Source: an uncultured Parabacteroides sp. (lineage in GTDB: Bacteria; Bacteroidota; Bacteroidia; Bacteroidales; Tannerellaceae). From it: 24,127 nucleotides of DNA. The notes under the pieces are model-generated. The model was not told the origin of the DNA and searched no databases. It saw only the letters and a list, made by a program, of their open reading frames with translations. Within the stretch, counting starts at the first letter, position 1; each line of letters starts with the position of its first letter. Shown in pieces: positions 13,800 through 22,640 of this stretch. Both the position numbers and the translations under genes were made by a program. Location of the stretch: the NCBI GenBank assembly GCA_900770835.1, contig CAAGLQ010000124.1:1-24127 (forward strand), read 5' to 3'.

Positions 13800-14996
13800 T
13801 TATTTGATTGCACGTTTCAAGCGGCGAGAGATGTTAGCCTCTACCACATAGTAATCGATCAGCGGAGCGAATACATTCATCAGCAGGATAGCCAGCATCA
13901 TACCCTCCGGATAACCGGGGTTCAACACACGGATGATAACCGCCATTGCTCCGACTAAGAAACCATAGATATACTTACCTGTCTCCGTACGAGCGGAAGT
14001 GACCGGATCTGTAGCCATGAAGACCGCACCGAAAGCGAAACCGCCCAAGCACCAGTGGTCAATCGGGCAAACCGTCATAGAAACGGTAGAGCCAATCGCA
14101 TTGAAGATCAAAGCCATCACAGCGCCACCCACAAAGATAGAGCCCATTGTCTTCCAGCTTGCGATACCCGTGATCAACAAGATCACCGCACCGATCAAGA
14201 TAGCCAAGACAGAGGTCTCACCAATAGAACCGGGGATCAAACCAAAGAAGTAGTCACATGTAGAGATCGGTTGACCAATCGTATTCACTACGCCCTGGAA
14301 CGAATCCAAAGAAGCTGTAGCGATCTGACCCAACGGAGTCGCTCCAGAGAAACCATCTACCACCTGACCGGCACCCAAGCCAAAGGTATCAGCCGTACGT
14401 ACCCAAACCTGATCGCCCGACATCGCAGCCGGATAAGCGAAGAACAAGAACGCACGTGTCACCAATGCTACATTAAATATATTGTAGCCCGTACCACCAA
14501 ACACCTCTTTTGCGAAGATTACCGCAAAAGCCGTAGCCACTGCGATCATCCAAAGCGGCGTATCCACCGGCACAATCATCGGGATCAAGATACCAGAAAC
14601 CAAGAAACCCTCTTGGATCTCCTCGTTACGCCATTGTGCTACCGTGAACTCGATTCCCAAACCTACTACATAAGACACGATAATCTTAGGCAGTACCGCC
14701 AAGAATCCATAAATAAAGGTCATCAAGAAACCGGGATCACTACCGATCGCCAAGTTATGTTGATAACCGACATTGTACATACCAAAAAGCAAAGCAGGCA
14801 ACAAAGCGATAATGACAACCGTCATGGTACGCTTTGAGTCGATACTGTCATGAATATGAACGCCCGATTTTGAGGTCTCGTTCGGGACAAACAAGAATGT
14901 CTCGAAGCCATCAAAAACAGAACGGAACATCGCCAGCTTGCCGCCTTCCTCGAAGTTAGGCTTAATCTTGTCGAGATAATTCCTTAACGCTTTCAA
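13800..14996 (-). CDS. nqrB: Na+-translocating NADH:quinone reductase subunit B
   Basis: A 398-residue polytopic membrane subunit related to RnfD and the urea-transporter-like fold. It binds riboflavin and a covalent FMN; the attachment motif SGAT lies at 217-220 (Thr220). Other marks are GILIPMIVPVDTPLWM (136-150) and FGGTGYNIFNVALVTRAF in the core helices, and GGFAFGAVFMATDPVTS toward the C-terminus. NqrB is thought to form the sodium channel and part of the quinone site. nqrC starts 11 bp downstream and nqrA ends 22 bp upstream. Confidence 0.97.
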   Translation of the reverse strand: MKALRNYLDKIKPNFEEGGKLAMFRSVFDGFETFLFVPNETSKSGVHIHDSIDSKRTMTVVIIALLPALLFGMYNVGYQHNLAIGSDPGFLMTFIYGFLAVLPKIIVSYVVGLGIEFTVAQWRNEEIQEGFLVSGILIPMIVPVDTPLWMIAVATAFAVIFAKEVFGGTGYNIFNVALVTRAFLFFAYPAAMSGDQVWVRTADTFGLGAGQVVDGFSGATPLGQIATASLDSFQGVVNTIGQPISTCDYFFGLIPGSIGETSVLAILIGAVILLITGIASWKTMGSIFVGGAVMALIFNAIGSTVSMTVCPIDHWCLGGFAFGAVFMATDPVTSARTETGKYIYGFLVGAMAVIIRVLNPGYPEGMMLAILLMNVFAPLIDYYVVEANISRRLKRAIK

Positions 14997-15018
14997 AGTA
15001 TTATAAGTTTATTTGTTA

Positions 15019-16365
15019 TTAATTCATTTCCTTATACAACAGGTTCAAACCGTCGCGGACGATCTTCTGCAACTCGATCTTAGAGGTATCCACGAACTCA
15101 CACAATGCGAAGTCCTCCGGAGCCACCTCATAGATACCCAAGTTCTCCATCTTATCAATGTCAAACGCAATAATTGCCTTCAACAAATACTCCGGATAGA
15201 TATCCAACGGGAACACCTTGTCATACTCATTCGACATGATCATGGCACGCTTGCCACCCTTAATGCGGGCATCCAGCACATATTCTTTCTTGCCTGTCAA
15301 CCAGCTGAAATAGCTATGGCTCATGCTGAACTGATTCGTACGCGGCATGGCGAAGCCCAAGAACTCGTGCGTCTCATCACCCTCGGGGATCACCGTAACT
15401 TGATTGTTATAAGCTCCCAAGTAATCCTCCATGGTCACCTTCGTACCGGTCAATACATTACCGCTGATGATACGGATATGTGCATCGGTTGCTACACGGC
15501 CACCCAGCAAACTCTTGATCGTACAACCACTGATTGCCTGCACATAGCCCTGCTCCTTCGTCTCAGAACCAGTGATCACTACCTTGCGGCTGAAATCAGC
15601 AATACCCTTGTTAAACAAACGACCGATAATAATCACGTTAGCCGGATCTACGGTCCAAACCGTCTCACCCTTGTTGATGGGCTTAGTGTGGTTGATCAGC
15701 ACACTAGCATTAGCCGCAGGGTGCGGACCCTCAATCTCAACCAGCTCAACACCCTTCACTTGCTGAACGGCAGAGCCCTTGCGGATACCCACATACACTT
15801 TACCACTTGTCAACTTAGCCAACGCATCCAGACCCGTCTGGAAGTCGGCCTCTTGCCCCTTCACGAGATAATTGAAATCAGGAGCCAACGGAGCCGAATA
15901 GAAAGCGGAAACGAAAATGTCGCGCGGCGTCTCACCCGGGGTAGCGACGATATCATAAGGACGCTGCATAACGAACGGCCACATACCGGCGTTCAACATC
16001 GCCTCCTTCACCTCGTCTCCCTTCAAGGAAGCCACGTTCTTCTTTCCGAACTCCTCATACTCAATCTGAGCATCCGGCGTCACTACAATGCTTAGCACCT
16101 TACGCTTCGCACCTCGGTTAACGGCTGTCACCTCACCACTCACCGGCGAAACGAACTTGATCTCGGGGCGGTTCTTATCGATCATCAATACAGAACCGGC
16201 TTTGACTTTGTCTCCTACTTTGGCTACGACCTTAGGAAGCACACCGCTATAAAAGTCGGGAACGATCGCATAAGTTTCGCTCTTTCCGCCGTTTAACAGC
16301 ACTTCCGAAGCCTTACCTTTCAGATTGATGTCTAAACCCTTTTTAATCTTAATCACATTTGCCAT
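15019..16365 (-). CDS. nqrA: Na+-translocating NADH:quinone reductase subunit A
   Basis: A 448-residue soluble cytoplasmic subunit, close to the usual length (about 446). It opens with IKIKKGLDINLKGK, a signature of NqrA, followed by a barrel-sandwich region (VGDKVKAGSVLMIDKNRPEIKF) and the GETPRDIFVSAFYSAPLAPD segment. Unlike the Rnf counterpart RnfC it lacks iron-sulfur cysteines, which supports NQR rather than Rnf. It leads the operon; a TACATTTG element lies 35 bp upstream on its strand. Confidence 0.97.
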   Translation of the reverse strand: MANVIKIKKGLDINLKGKASEVLLNGGKSETYAIVPDFYSGVLPKVVAKVGDKVKAGSVLMIDKNRPEIKFVSPVSGEVTAVNRGAKRKVLSIVVTPDAQIEYEEFGKKNVASLKGDEVKEAMLNAGMWPFVMQRPYDIVATPGETPRDIFVSAFYSAPLAPDFNYLVKGQEADFQTGLDALAKLTSGKVYVGIRKGSAVQQVKGVELVEIEGPHPAANASVLINHTKPINKGETVWTVDPANVIIIGRLFNKGIADFSRKVVITGSETKEQGYVQAISGCTIKSLLGGRVATDAHIRIISGNVLTGTKVTMEDYLGAYNNQVTVIPEGDETHEFLGFAMPRTNQFSMSHSYFSWLTGKKEYVLDARIKGGKRAMIMSNEYDKVFPLDIYPEYLLKAIIAFDIDKMENLGIYEVAPEDFALCEFVDTSKIELQKIVRDGLNLLYKEMN

Positions 16366-16399
16366 GATACAACTAAAATGTTTATATGTAATTTTCCCG

Positions 16400-16407
16400 C
16401 AAATGTA
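16400..16407 (-). promoter_or_regulatory. Candidate nqr operon promoter -7 element
   Basis: The minus strand reads TACATTTG, matching TAnnTTTG, about 35 bp upstream of the nqrA ATG (16365). No TTTG stands at the -33 position. It lies in the 132-bp divergent gap shared with the DUF5103 gene. Confidence 0.5.
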
Positions 16408-16463
16408 AACAATTTTTCATGCTTTGCGGTAGCCTTGGGCAAATAAATAGCGAAATAATTCCA

Positions 16464-16471
16464 TAATTTTG
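16464..16471 (+). promoter_or_regulatory. Candidate promoter -7 element of the DUF5103 gene
   Basis: TAATTTTG matches TAnnTTTG, 27 bp before ATG 16498. The -33 region is weak. Confidence 0.45.
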
Positions 16472-16497
16472 CGCTGTCTAAAAGAGAGATTGAAAAA

Positions 16498-17766
16498 ATG
16501 AAACGATTTAGTATCTTTTTCGTATCGCTTTGTGCTGTTTTCACCACAACGAAAGCACAGGAGCGTTATTTCACCAACATCAGCGATAAACTAATCAAGA
16601 CGTTGCAAGTCCGGATAGCCGACGAGCCCCTCTCCGATCCTTTGATCAAGTTAGGCGGTCGCCAACAGATTGAGATCAATTTCGACGCTATCGAGCCCGG
16701 CTACAACCGCTATGCTTATAAACTCATCCATTGCGATGCGGATTGGCAACGCTCCAACCTCTCTCCGATTGAGTATTTAGATGGTTTTCAAGGCTCGACC
16801 ATCGAGGATTTCGCCACGGCAATAGGTACGACGGTGCAATACACCAACTACCGCCTGTTGCTTCCCAACGAGGATATGGCCCCCAAGGTATCGGGCAACT
16901 ATGCCGTGCAGGTCTATGAGGAGGACCACCCGGAGCAAATCGTTTTGACCGCTTGTTTTTCTGTATATGAACCAATGGTCAGCATAGCCGCCCGTGTCAG
17001 CAGCAACACCGACATTGATACAAACCAATCACATCAACAGGTTAGTTTTGTAATCAATCACAAACAGTTAGACATTCCTCACCCACAAAGCGACCTGAAG
17101 ATCTGGGTTTATCAAAATAACCGGAGAGACAACGCCGTGACAGGCTTGCTTCCGATGGGCATACGGGAGCATGAGTTGGCCTACACCAACCTGCGCCAGC
17201 TGATCTTCCCCGCCGGCAACGAATACCGCCGCATGGAGTTTCTGAGCAATAAATACAACGGAATGCACATCGAGGGCTTCTCTTTCCACAACCCCTACTA
17301 TCATGCCGAACTGATGCCCGACCAGGCCCGAAACCAACATCCATACGAGTACGATCAAGATCAGAACGGACGCTACTTGGTGCGTTGCAGCAATTGCAGC
17401 GATCCGGACACGGAAGCCGATTATTACATCGTCCATTTCACCCTCCAAAAAGGACTAATTCCCGATGGAAACGTCTATTTGAACAGCGAGATCTACAACA
17501 ATGTATTGGATGAAAAGAGCCGGATGGGCTTTAATCCAGAGACAGGACAATACGAGAAGGCCGTGCTTTTGAAGCAGGGACTCTATAATTATCAATACCT
17601 CTTCGTGCCGAACGGTGAGACTGCTGGGCGAACCGCTCCCATCGAAGGCGATTTCTTCCAGACAGAGAACCAATACAGCGTCTATGTCTATTACCGTCCG
17701 ATGGGGAGTCGCTATGACCGGCTAATCGGTGTAGCTATCATCAAAAACGAGATCCCGATGCTCTGA
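16498..17766 (+). CDS. DUF5103 / type IX secretion plug-type protein
   Basis: A 422-residue exported protein with a signal peptide (MKRFSIFFVSLCAVFTTTKAQ, about 1-21). The mature part starts with NISDKLIKTLQVRIADEPLSDPLIKLGG, followed by the NRYAYKLIHCDADWQRSNLSPIEYLDGFQ region (about 78-107), both typical of the DUF5103 family. From family knowledge, the N-terminal domain resembles the Plug subunit that seals the SprA translocon of the type IX secretion system in Flavobacterium; the rest is a beta-sandwich-like region. Nearby genes give no further help, and no other secretion genes are in the window. It is divergent from nqrA. Confidence 0.85.
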   Translation: MKRFSIFFVSLCAVFTTTKAQERYFTNISDKLIKTLQVRIADEPLSDPLIKLGGRQQIEINFDAIEPGYNRYAYKLIHCDADWQRSNLSPIEYLDGFQGSTIEDFATAIGTTVQYTNYRLLLPNEDMAPKVSGNYAVQVYEEDHPEQIVLTACFSVYEPMVSIAARVSSNTDIDTNQSHQQVSFVINHKQLDIPHPQSDLKIWVYQNNRRDNAVTGLLPMGIREHELAYTNLRQLIFPAGNEYRRMEFLSNKYNGMHIEGFSFHNPYYHAELMPDQARNQHPYEYDQDQNGRYLVRCSNCSDPDTEADYYIVHFTLQKGLIPDGNVYLNSEIYNNVLDEKSRMGFNPETGQYEKAVLLKQGLYNYQYLFVPNGETAGRTAPIEGDFFQTENQYSVYVYYRPMGSRYDRLIGVAIIKNEIPML

Positions 17767-18099
17767 AAAAACGTTGCCCATGCGGTTGAGATCTATCTCA
17801 ATACTTTTCAAAAGATATACAATGTGTAATTTAACAAGATTAGTATCGTTGACTGAACTTTCTCAACAATGTCAGAACATTTTATATAAAACTTACAATT
17901 TGAAATATAAAACATAATTTACAGTTACAAATATTCACAACAAGGAATATTTTAGAAACAAAATAAAACTCGTTATGATCATCAATACACTTTTCTCGAA
18001 ATTACCTACCGCACAACAGATAACATAATGATATAAATATATACATTTGCTGACCAATATGACAAATAAACAGTTTTTACACAAACAGAAGGTCAACAA
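17767..18099. other. Non-coding gap between the DUF5103 gene and gltB
   Basis: This 333-bp AT-rich gap has no credible ORF on either strand. It holds a short inverted repeat TTGAGAT-CT-ATCTCAA (17786-17801) after the upstream gene, without a T-run, so it is at best a weak terminator, and the gltB promoter element near its end. I see no known riboswitch. Confidence 0.6.
18042..18049 (+). promoter_or_regulatory. Candidate gltB operon promoter -7 element
   Basis: TACATTTG matches TAnnTTTG, 50 bp upstream of the gltB ATG, predicting a leader of about 45 nt. No -33 TTTG at 19-bp spacing. An AGAAGG ribosome-binding site follows at 18087-18092. Confidence 0.5.
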
Positions 18100-21000
18100 A
18101 TGAGGACAAAAGAAAATCATTTTAACAGCAAACAAGGATTGTACGATCCGGCCAACGAGCATGATGCTTGTGGCGTAGGTATGATCGTCAACATCCACGG
18201 CGAGAAGTCGCACGACATTGTTGAGTCTGCCTTGAGAGTGTTGGAAAACATGCGTCACCGTGGCGCAGAAGGTGCCGATAATAAGACAGGTGATGGCGCA
18301 GGAATCATGGTACAGATTCCCCATGAGTTTATCCTGCTGCAAGGTATTCCCGTCCCTGAGAAGGGAAAATACGGAACCGGTTTGATTTTCCTTCCCAAAG
18401 CGGAGGCTGCGCAATCCAGCATCCTCACCATCATGTTGGAGGAAATCGAGAAAGAGGGCTTGACCCTGATGCACCTGCGTAAGGTGCCTGTCAACTCAGC
18501 CATCTTGGGCAAGGACGCTTTGGCTACGGAGCCGGACATCAAACAGATCTTCATCACGGGATGCAATGACCAGCAGGAGTTGGAACTGAAACTCTACTTG
18601 ATTCGCAAACGCATCGAGAAGAAGGTGACCGAGAGTGAGATCGACGACAAGGCCGATTTCTATATTGCTTCGCTCTCCACTCGCAACATTATATATAAAG
18701 GTATGTTGGAGTCCATGCAGCTCCGCCACTATTTCCCCGACCTGACCCAGCCCTACTTCACGAGCGGTTTGGCCTTGGTACACTCTCGTTTCAGTACCAA
18801 CACCTTCCCGACCTGGAGTTTGGCACAGCCTTTCCGCCTGTTAGCACATAACGGTGAGATCAATACGATCCGAGGTAACCGGGGTTGGATGGAGGCCCGT
18901 GAGAGTGTGCTGGCCTCTCCCCGTATTCCGAACATGAACGAGATCCGCCCCATCATCCAGCCGGGCATGAGCGATAGTGCCTCTTTAGACAATGTGTTGG
19001 AGTTTTTCGTGGCTTCGGGCATGAGCCTGCCTCATGCGATGGCCATGTTGGTACCAGAGAGCTTCAACGAGAAGAACCCGATCTCAGAGGATTTGAAGGC
19101 CTTCTATGAATACCACTCCATTTTGATGGAGCCGTGGGATGGCCCCGCCGCCCTGCTCTTCAGCGATGGCCGTTATGCCGGTGGTATGCTGGATCGAAAC
19201 GGTTTGCGTCCGGCACGTTACCTTATCACGAAGCATGACACGATGGTAGTCGCTTCCGAGGTGGGCGTGATGGACTTTGAGCCGAACGAGATCAAAGAGA
19301 AAGGCCGTTTGCAACCGGGCAAGATCTTTTTGATTGATACCGAACAGGGAAAGATCTACTACGATGGCGAGTTGAAAGAGCAATTAGCCAGCGCACAGCC
19401 TTATCGGGCTTGGTTGGAGAAGAACCGTGTGGAGCTGAACGAGCTGAAATCGGGTCGTAAGGTGCCCCACAAGGTAGAGCAGTTTGATAAGCTATTACGC
19501 ACCTTTGGCTATAGCCGTGAGGATGTGGATCGTATCTTGATCCCGATGTGTACCACCGCCGCAGAGCCCATCGGCTCGATGGGTAATGATACGCCGTTGG
19601 CTGTGCTCTCTCGTCGTCCGCAGGTGCTCTACAACTATTTCCGTCAACAATTTGCCCAAGTGACCAACCCGCCGATCGACCCGATTCGTGAGGAGTTGGT
19701 GATGAGCTTGGCTGAATATATCGGTGCCGTGGGCAACAAGATCCTTTCGCCCAACGAGGGACACTGCAAGATGGTACGCTTGAACCATCCGATTCTAACC
19801 AACACGCAGTTGGACATCCTCTGCAACATCCGCTACAAGGGTTTCAAAAGCGTGAAACTACCGACCCTGTTTGAGATCGAGAAGGGACACGTCGGACTGA
19901 AGAGCGCACTTGATGAGTTGTGTCGCAAGGCAGAGCAGTCAGTGGATGAGGGTGTCAACTACATCATCTTGAGCGATCGCAACGTGGATGAGAAGAAAGC
20001 GGTGATCCCGTCACTCTTGGCAGTCAGTGCCGTACACCATCACTTGATCTCCGTGCAGAAACGTGTACAGACCGCCTTGGTGGTAGAGACCGGTGAGTTG
20101 CGTGAGGTGATGCACGCCGCCCTGTTGTTGGGCTTTGGCGCCAGCGCTGTCTGTCCCTACATGGCCTTTGCGATCCTCGATGACTTGGTCAGTAAGCAGG
20201 AAATCCAGCTCGACTATGACACCGCAGAGAAGAACTATGTCAAGGCGGTATGCAAGGGATTGAAGAAGGTATTGAGTAAGATGGGTATCAGCACGATTCG
20301 CAGTTATCGTGGAGCCAAATTGTTTGAGGCGATCGGTCTGAGCCGTGACCTGGTGGATAGCTACTTCGGAGGTATCACCAGCAACATTGGTGGCATCCGC
20401 TTGGAGGAGATTGCCGCCGATGCGATTGCCCTGCACCACGACGGTTTTGCGGATCCTGTGGATGAGTTATTGCCGCACAAGGGTATCTACTCCTTCCGCA
20501 AGGATGGTGAGAAACATGCTTGGAACCCTGAGACTATCTCGATGTTGCAATTGGCGACTCGTTTAGGCAGTTACAAAAAATTCAAGGAATACTCACATGC
20601 CATTGATGCCAAAGCGCAACCGATCTTCTTGCGTGACTTCCTCACCTTCAAGCCAGGCAAATCCATCCCCTTGGAGGAAGTGGAGCCGGAAGAGGCAATC
20701 ATGCGTCGCTTCGTGACCGGCGCGATGAGTTTCGGTTCGATCAGCAAGGAGGCACACGAGACCATGGCCATGGCCATGAACAAGATACATGGACGCAGTA
20801 ACACCGGTGAGGGTGGCGAGGATTCCGCTCGTTTCGCTCCTCGAGAGGATGGGCTGTCACTCCGCTCGGCCATCAAGCAGGTGGCTTCGGGACGTTTCGG
20901 TGTCACCACAGAATATTTGGTGAACGCAGACGAGATCCAGATCAAGATTGCCCAAGGCGCCAAGCCGGGTGAAGGCGGTCAGCTTCCGGGATATAAGGTG

Positions 21001-22617
21001 AACGAGATCATCGCCAAGACCCGTCACTCCATCCCCGGCATCTCACTGATCTCTCCTCCCCCGCATCACGATATTTACTCCATCGAGGACTTGGCGCAGT
21101 TGATCTTCGACTTGAAGAACGTCAATCCAGCAGCCGAAATCAGTGTGAAGTTAGTTGCTGAAAGCGGTGTCGGTACCATCGCAGCCGGTGTGGCCAAAGC
21201 CAAAGCCGATCGCATCGTCATCTCCGGTGCGGAGGGTGGTACAGGAGCCTCACCGATCAGCTCTATCCGTTATGCCGGTTGCCCGCCGGAGTTAGGTCTT
21301 TCCGAGACTCAGCAGACGTTGGTGTTGAACGGGCTGCGTGGACAGGTTCGTTTGCAGACTGACGGTCAGCTGAAGACCGGGCGAGACATTGTATTGATGG
21401 CGATGTTGGGTGCGGAGGAATTTGGTTTCGCCACTTCTGCCTTGATCGTGTTAGGTTGCGTGATGATGCGCAAATGTCACATGAATACCTGTCCTGTGGG
21501 TGTGGCCACCCAAGATGAGGAATTGCGGAAACGGTTCCGTGGACGACATGAGTACTTGGTGAACTTCTTCACCTTTTTGGCCCGTGAGGTGCGTGAGTAT
21601 TTGGCAGAGTTAGGTTTTCACAAGATGGATGAGCTGATTGGCCGTAGCGACCTCTTGGTCCGTAAGCCGTCTGATCAGATTCAAAAACATGATCTGTTGG
21701 ACTTCAGCCGACTGACCTACTTCCCCGCACAAGCGAAGACGCAAGCCATCCACCAAGAAAGCAAACAGATCCATGCGATCGACAATGTGAAAGACATGGA
21801 TATTATCCGCCATGCCAAAGCCGCTATCGAACAGCAGCAAGAGGTATCGTTGGATTACGCCATCGCCAACACGGATCGTTCGGTAGGTGCTATGCTCTCC
21901 GGTGAGATCGCTAAACGCTATGGCAATGCCGGCCTGCCGGATAACACACTTCACATCAAGTTCAAAGGTTCTGCCGGACAGAGTTTCGGTGCCTTCTTGG
22001 CACACGGCGTACACTTCCGTTTGGAGGGCGAGGCCAACGACTATTTAGGCAAGGGATTGAGTGGCGGACGCATCAGCTTGATGCCGCCAGTGCGCTCTAC
22101 CTTCATCGCCGAGGAGAATACGATTGCCGGCAACACCCTGCTCTACGGAGCGACCAGCGGAGAGGTCTATATCAATGGCCGTGTGGGCGAACGCTTCTGT
22201 GTGCGTAACTCTGGTGCGATCGCTGTCGTTGAGGGTGTGGGCGACCACTGCTGCGAATACATGACAGGTGGCCGAGTAGTCGTATTGGGTGAGACGGGGC
22301 GAAACTTCGCTGCCGGTATGAGTGGCGGTGTGGCCTACGTCTGGAACAAGAACGATGATTTCGACTACTACTGCAACATGGAGATGGTAGAGCTTTCGTT
22401 GATCGAGGATAGCACCTCGCGCAAGGAGCTGCATGAGCTGATCCGCAAGCACTATCATTACACAGGCAGCCATCTGGCCGGCTTGATGCTCGACAACTGG
22501 AACAAGTATGTGGATGAGTTCATCCAGGTGGTTCCCATCGAGTACAAGAAGGTACTTCAGGAGGAGCAGATGCGTAAGCTGCAAGAGAAAATTGCCGAGA
22601 TGCAAAGAGATTACTAA
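18100..22617 (+). CDS. gltB: Glutamate synthase large subunit
   Basis: A 1505-residue enzyme making glutamate from glutamine and 2-oxoglutarate. The order of domains is class II amidotransferase (from Cys24 in HDACGVGM to about 430), a central linker, an FMN/2-oxoglutarate barrel (about 850-1200) and a C-terminal GXGXG beta-helix (about 1270-1470). Cys24 is the expected N-terminal nucleophile after removal of a 23-residue propeptide. The [3Fe-4S] ligands are Cys1120, Cys1126 and Cys1131 in CVMMRKCHMNTCPVG. Length matches bacterial GltB. gltD follows after 23 bp, and an asnB-like gene follows that, giving an ammonia/glutamine assimilation cluster. Confidence 0.98.
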   Translation: MRTKENHFNSKQGLYDPANEHDACGVGMIVNIHGEKSHDIVESALRVLENMRHRGAEGADNKTGDGAGIMVQIPHEFILLQGIPVPEKGKYGTGLIFLPKAEAAQSSILTIMLEEIEKEGLTLMHLRKVPVNSAILGKDALATEPDIKQIFITGCNDQQELELKLYLIRKRIEKKVTESEIDDKADFYIASLSTRNIIYKGMLESMQLRHYFPDLTQPYFTSGLALVHSRFSTNTFPTWSLAQPFRLLAHNGEINTIRGNRGWMEARESVLASPRIPNMNEIRPIIQPGMSDSASLDNVLEFFVASGMSLPHAMAMLVPESFNEKNPISEDLKAFYEYHSILMEPWDGPAALLFSDGRYAGGMLDRNGLRPARYLITKHDTMVVASEVGVMDFEPNEIKEKGRLQPGKIFLIDTEQGKIYYDGELKEQLASAQPYRAWLEKNRVELNELKSGRKVPHKVEQFDKLLRTFGYSREDVDRILIPMCTTAAEPIGSMGNDTPLAVLSRRPQVLYNYFRQQFAQVTNPPIDPIREELVMSLAEYIGAVGNKILSPNEGHCKMVRLNHPILTNTQLDILCNIRYKGFKSVKLPTLFEIEKGHVGLKSALDELCRKAEQSVDEGVNYIILSDRNVDEKKAVIPSLLAVSAVHHHLISVQKRVQTALVVETGELREVMHAALLLGFGASAVCPYMAFAILDDLVSKQEIQLDYDTAEKNYVKAVCKGLKKVLSKMGISTIRSYRGAKLFEAIGLSRDLVDSYFGGITSNIGGIRLEEIAADAIALHHDGFADPVDELLPHKGIYSFRKDGEKHAWNPETISMLQLATRLGSYKKFKEYSHAIDAKAQPIFLRDFLTFKPGKSIPLEEVEPEEAIMRRFVTGAMSFGSISKEAHETMAMAMNKIHGRSNTGEGGEDSARFAPREDGLSLRSAIKQVASGRFGVTTEYLVNADEIQIKIAQGAKPGEGGQLPGYKVNEIIAKTRHSIPGISLISPPPHHDIYSIEDLAQLIFDLKNVNPAAEISVKLVAESGVGTIAAGVAKAKADRIVISGAEGGTGASPISSIRYAGCPPELGLSETQQTLVLNGLRGQVRLQTDGQLKTGRDIVLMAMLGAEEFGFATSALIVLGCVMMRKCHMNTCPVGVATQDEELRKRFRGRHEYLVNFFTFLAREVREYLAELGFHKMDELIGRSDLLVRKPSDQIQKHDLLDFSRLTYFPAQAKTQAIHQESKQIHAIDNVKDMDIIRHAKAAIEQQQEVSLDYAIANTDRSVGAMLSGEIAKRYGNAGLPDNTLHIKFKGSAGQSFGAFLAHGVHFRLEGEANDYLGKGLSGGRISLMPPVRSTFIAEENTIAGNTLLYGATSGEVYINGRVGERFCVRNSGAIAVVEGVGDHCCEYMTGGRVVVLGETGRNFAAGMSGGVAYVWNKNDDFDYYCNMEMVELSLIEDSTSRKELHELIRKHYHYTGSHLAGLMLDNWNKYVDEFIQVVPIEYKKVLQEEQMRKLQEKIAEMQRDY

Positions 22618-22640
22618 CAACACAAAACGTAGAAAACATT

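Noticed and set aside
14055..14837. A 260-codon open frame on the plus strand, opposite nqrB
   Set aside because: Its composition is extremely rich in Arg, His, Gln and Thr, typical of a shadow of a membrane-protein gene.
15013..16095. A 360-codon open frame on the plus strand, opposite nqrA
   Set aside because: nqrA is certain by motif and operon position; the antisense protein has no recognisable domain and no promoter or ribosome-binding site.
12985..16365. An Rnf complex rather than NQR
   Set aside because: The first gene is NqrA-like without iron-sulfur cysteines, NqrF with ferredoxin and FAD domains is present, and no RnfB or RnfC is seen.
17786..17801. Short inverted repeat as terminator of the DUF5103 gene
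   Set aside because: The stem is only 7 bp with a 2-nt loop and no T-run follows; at best weak.
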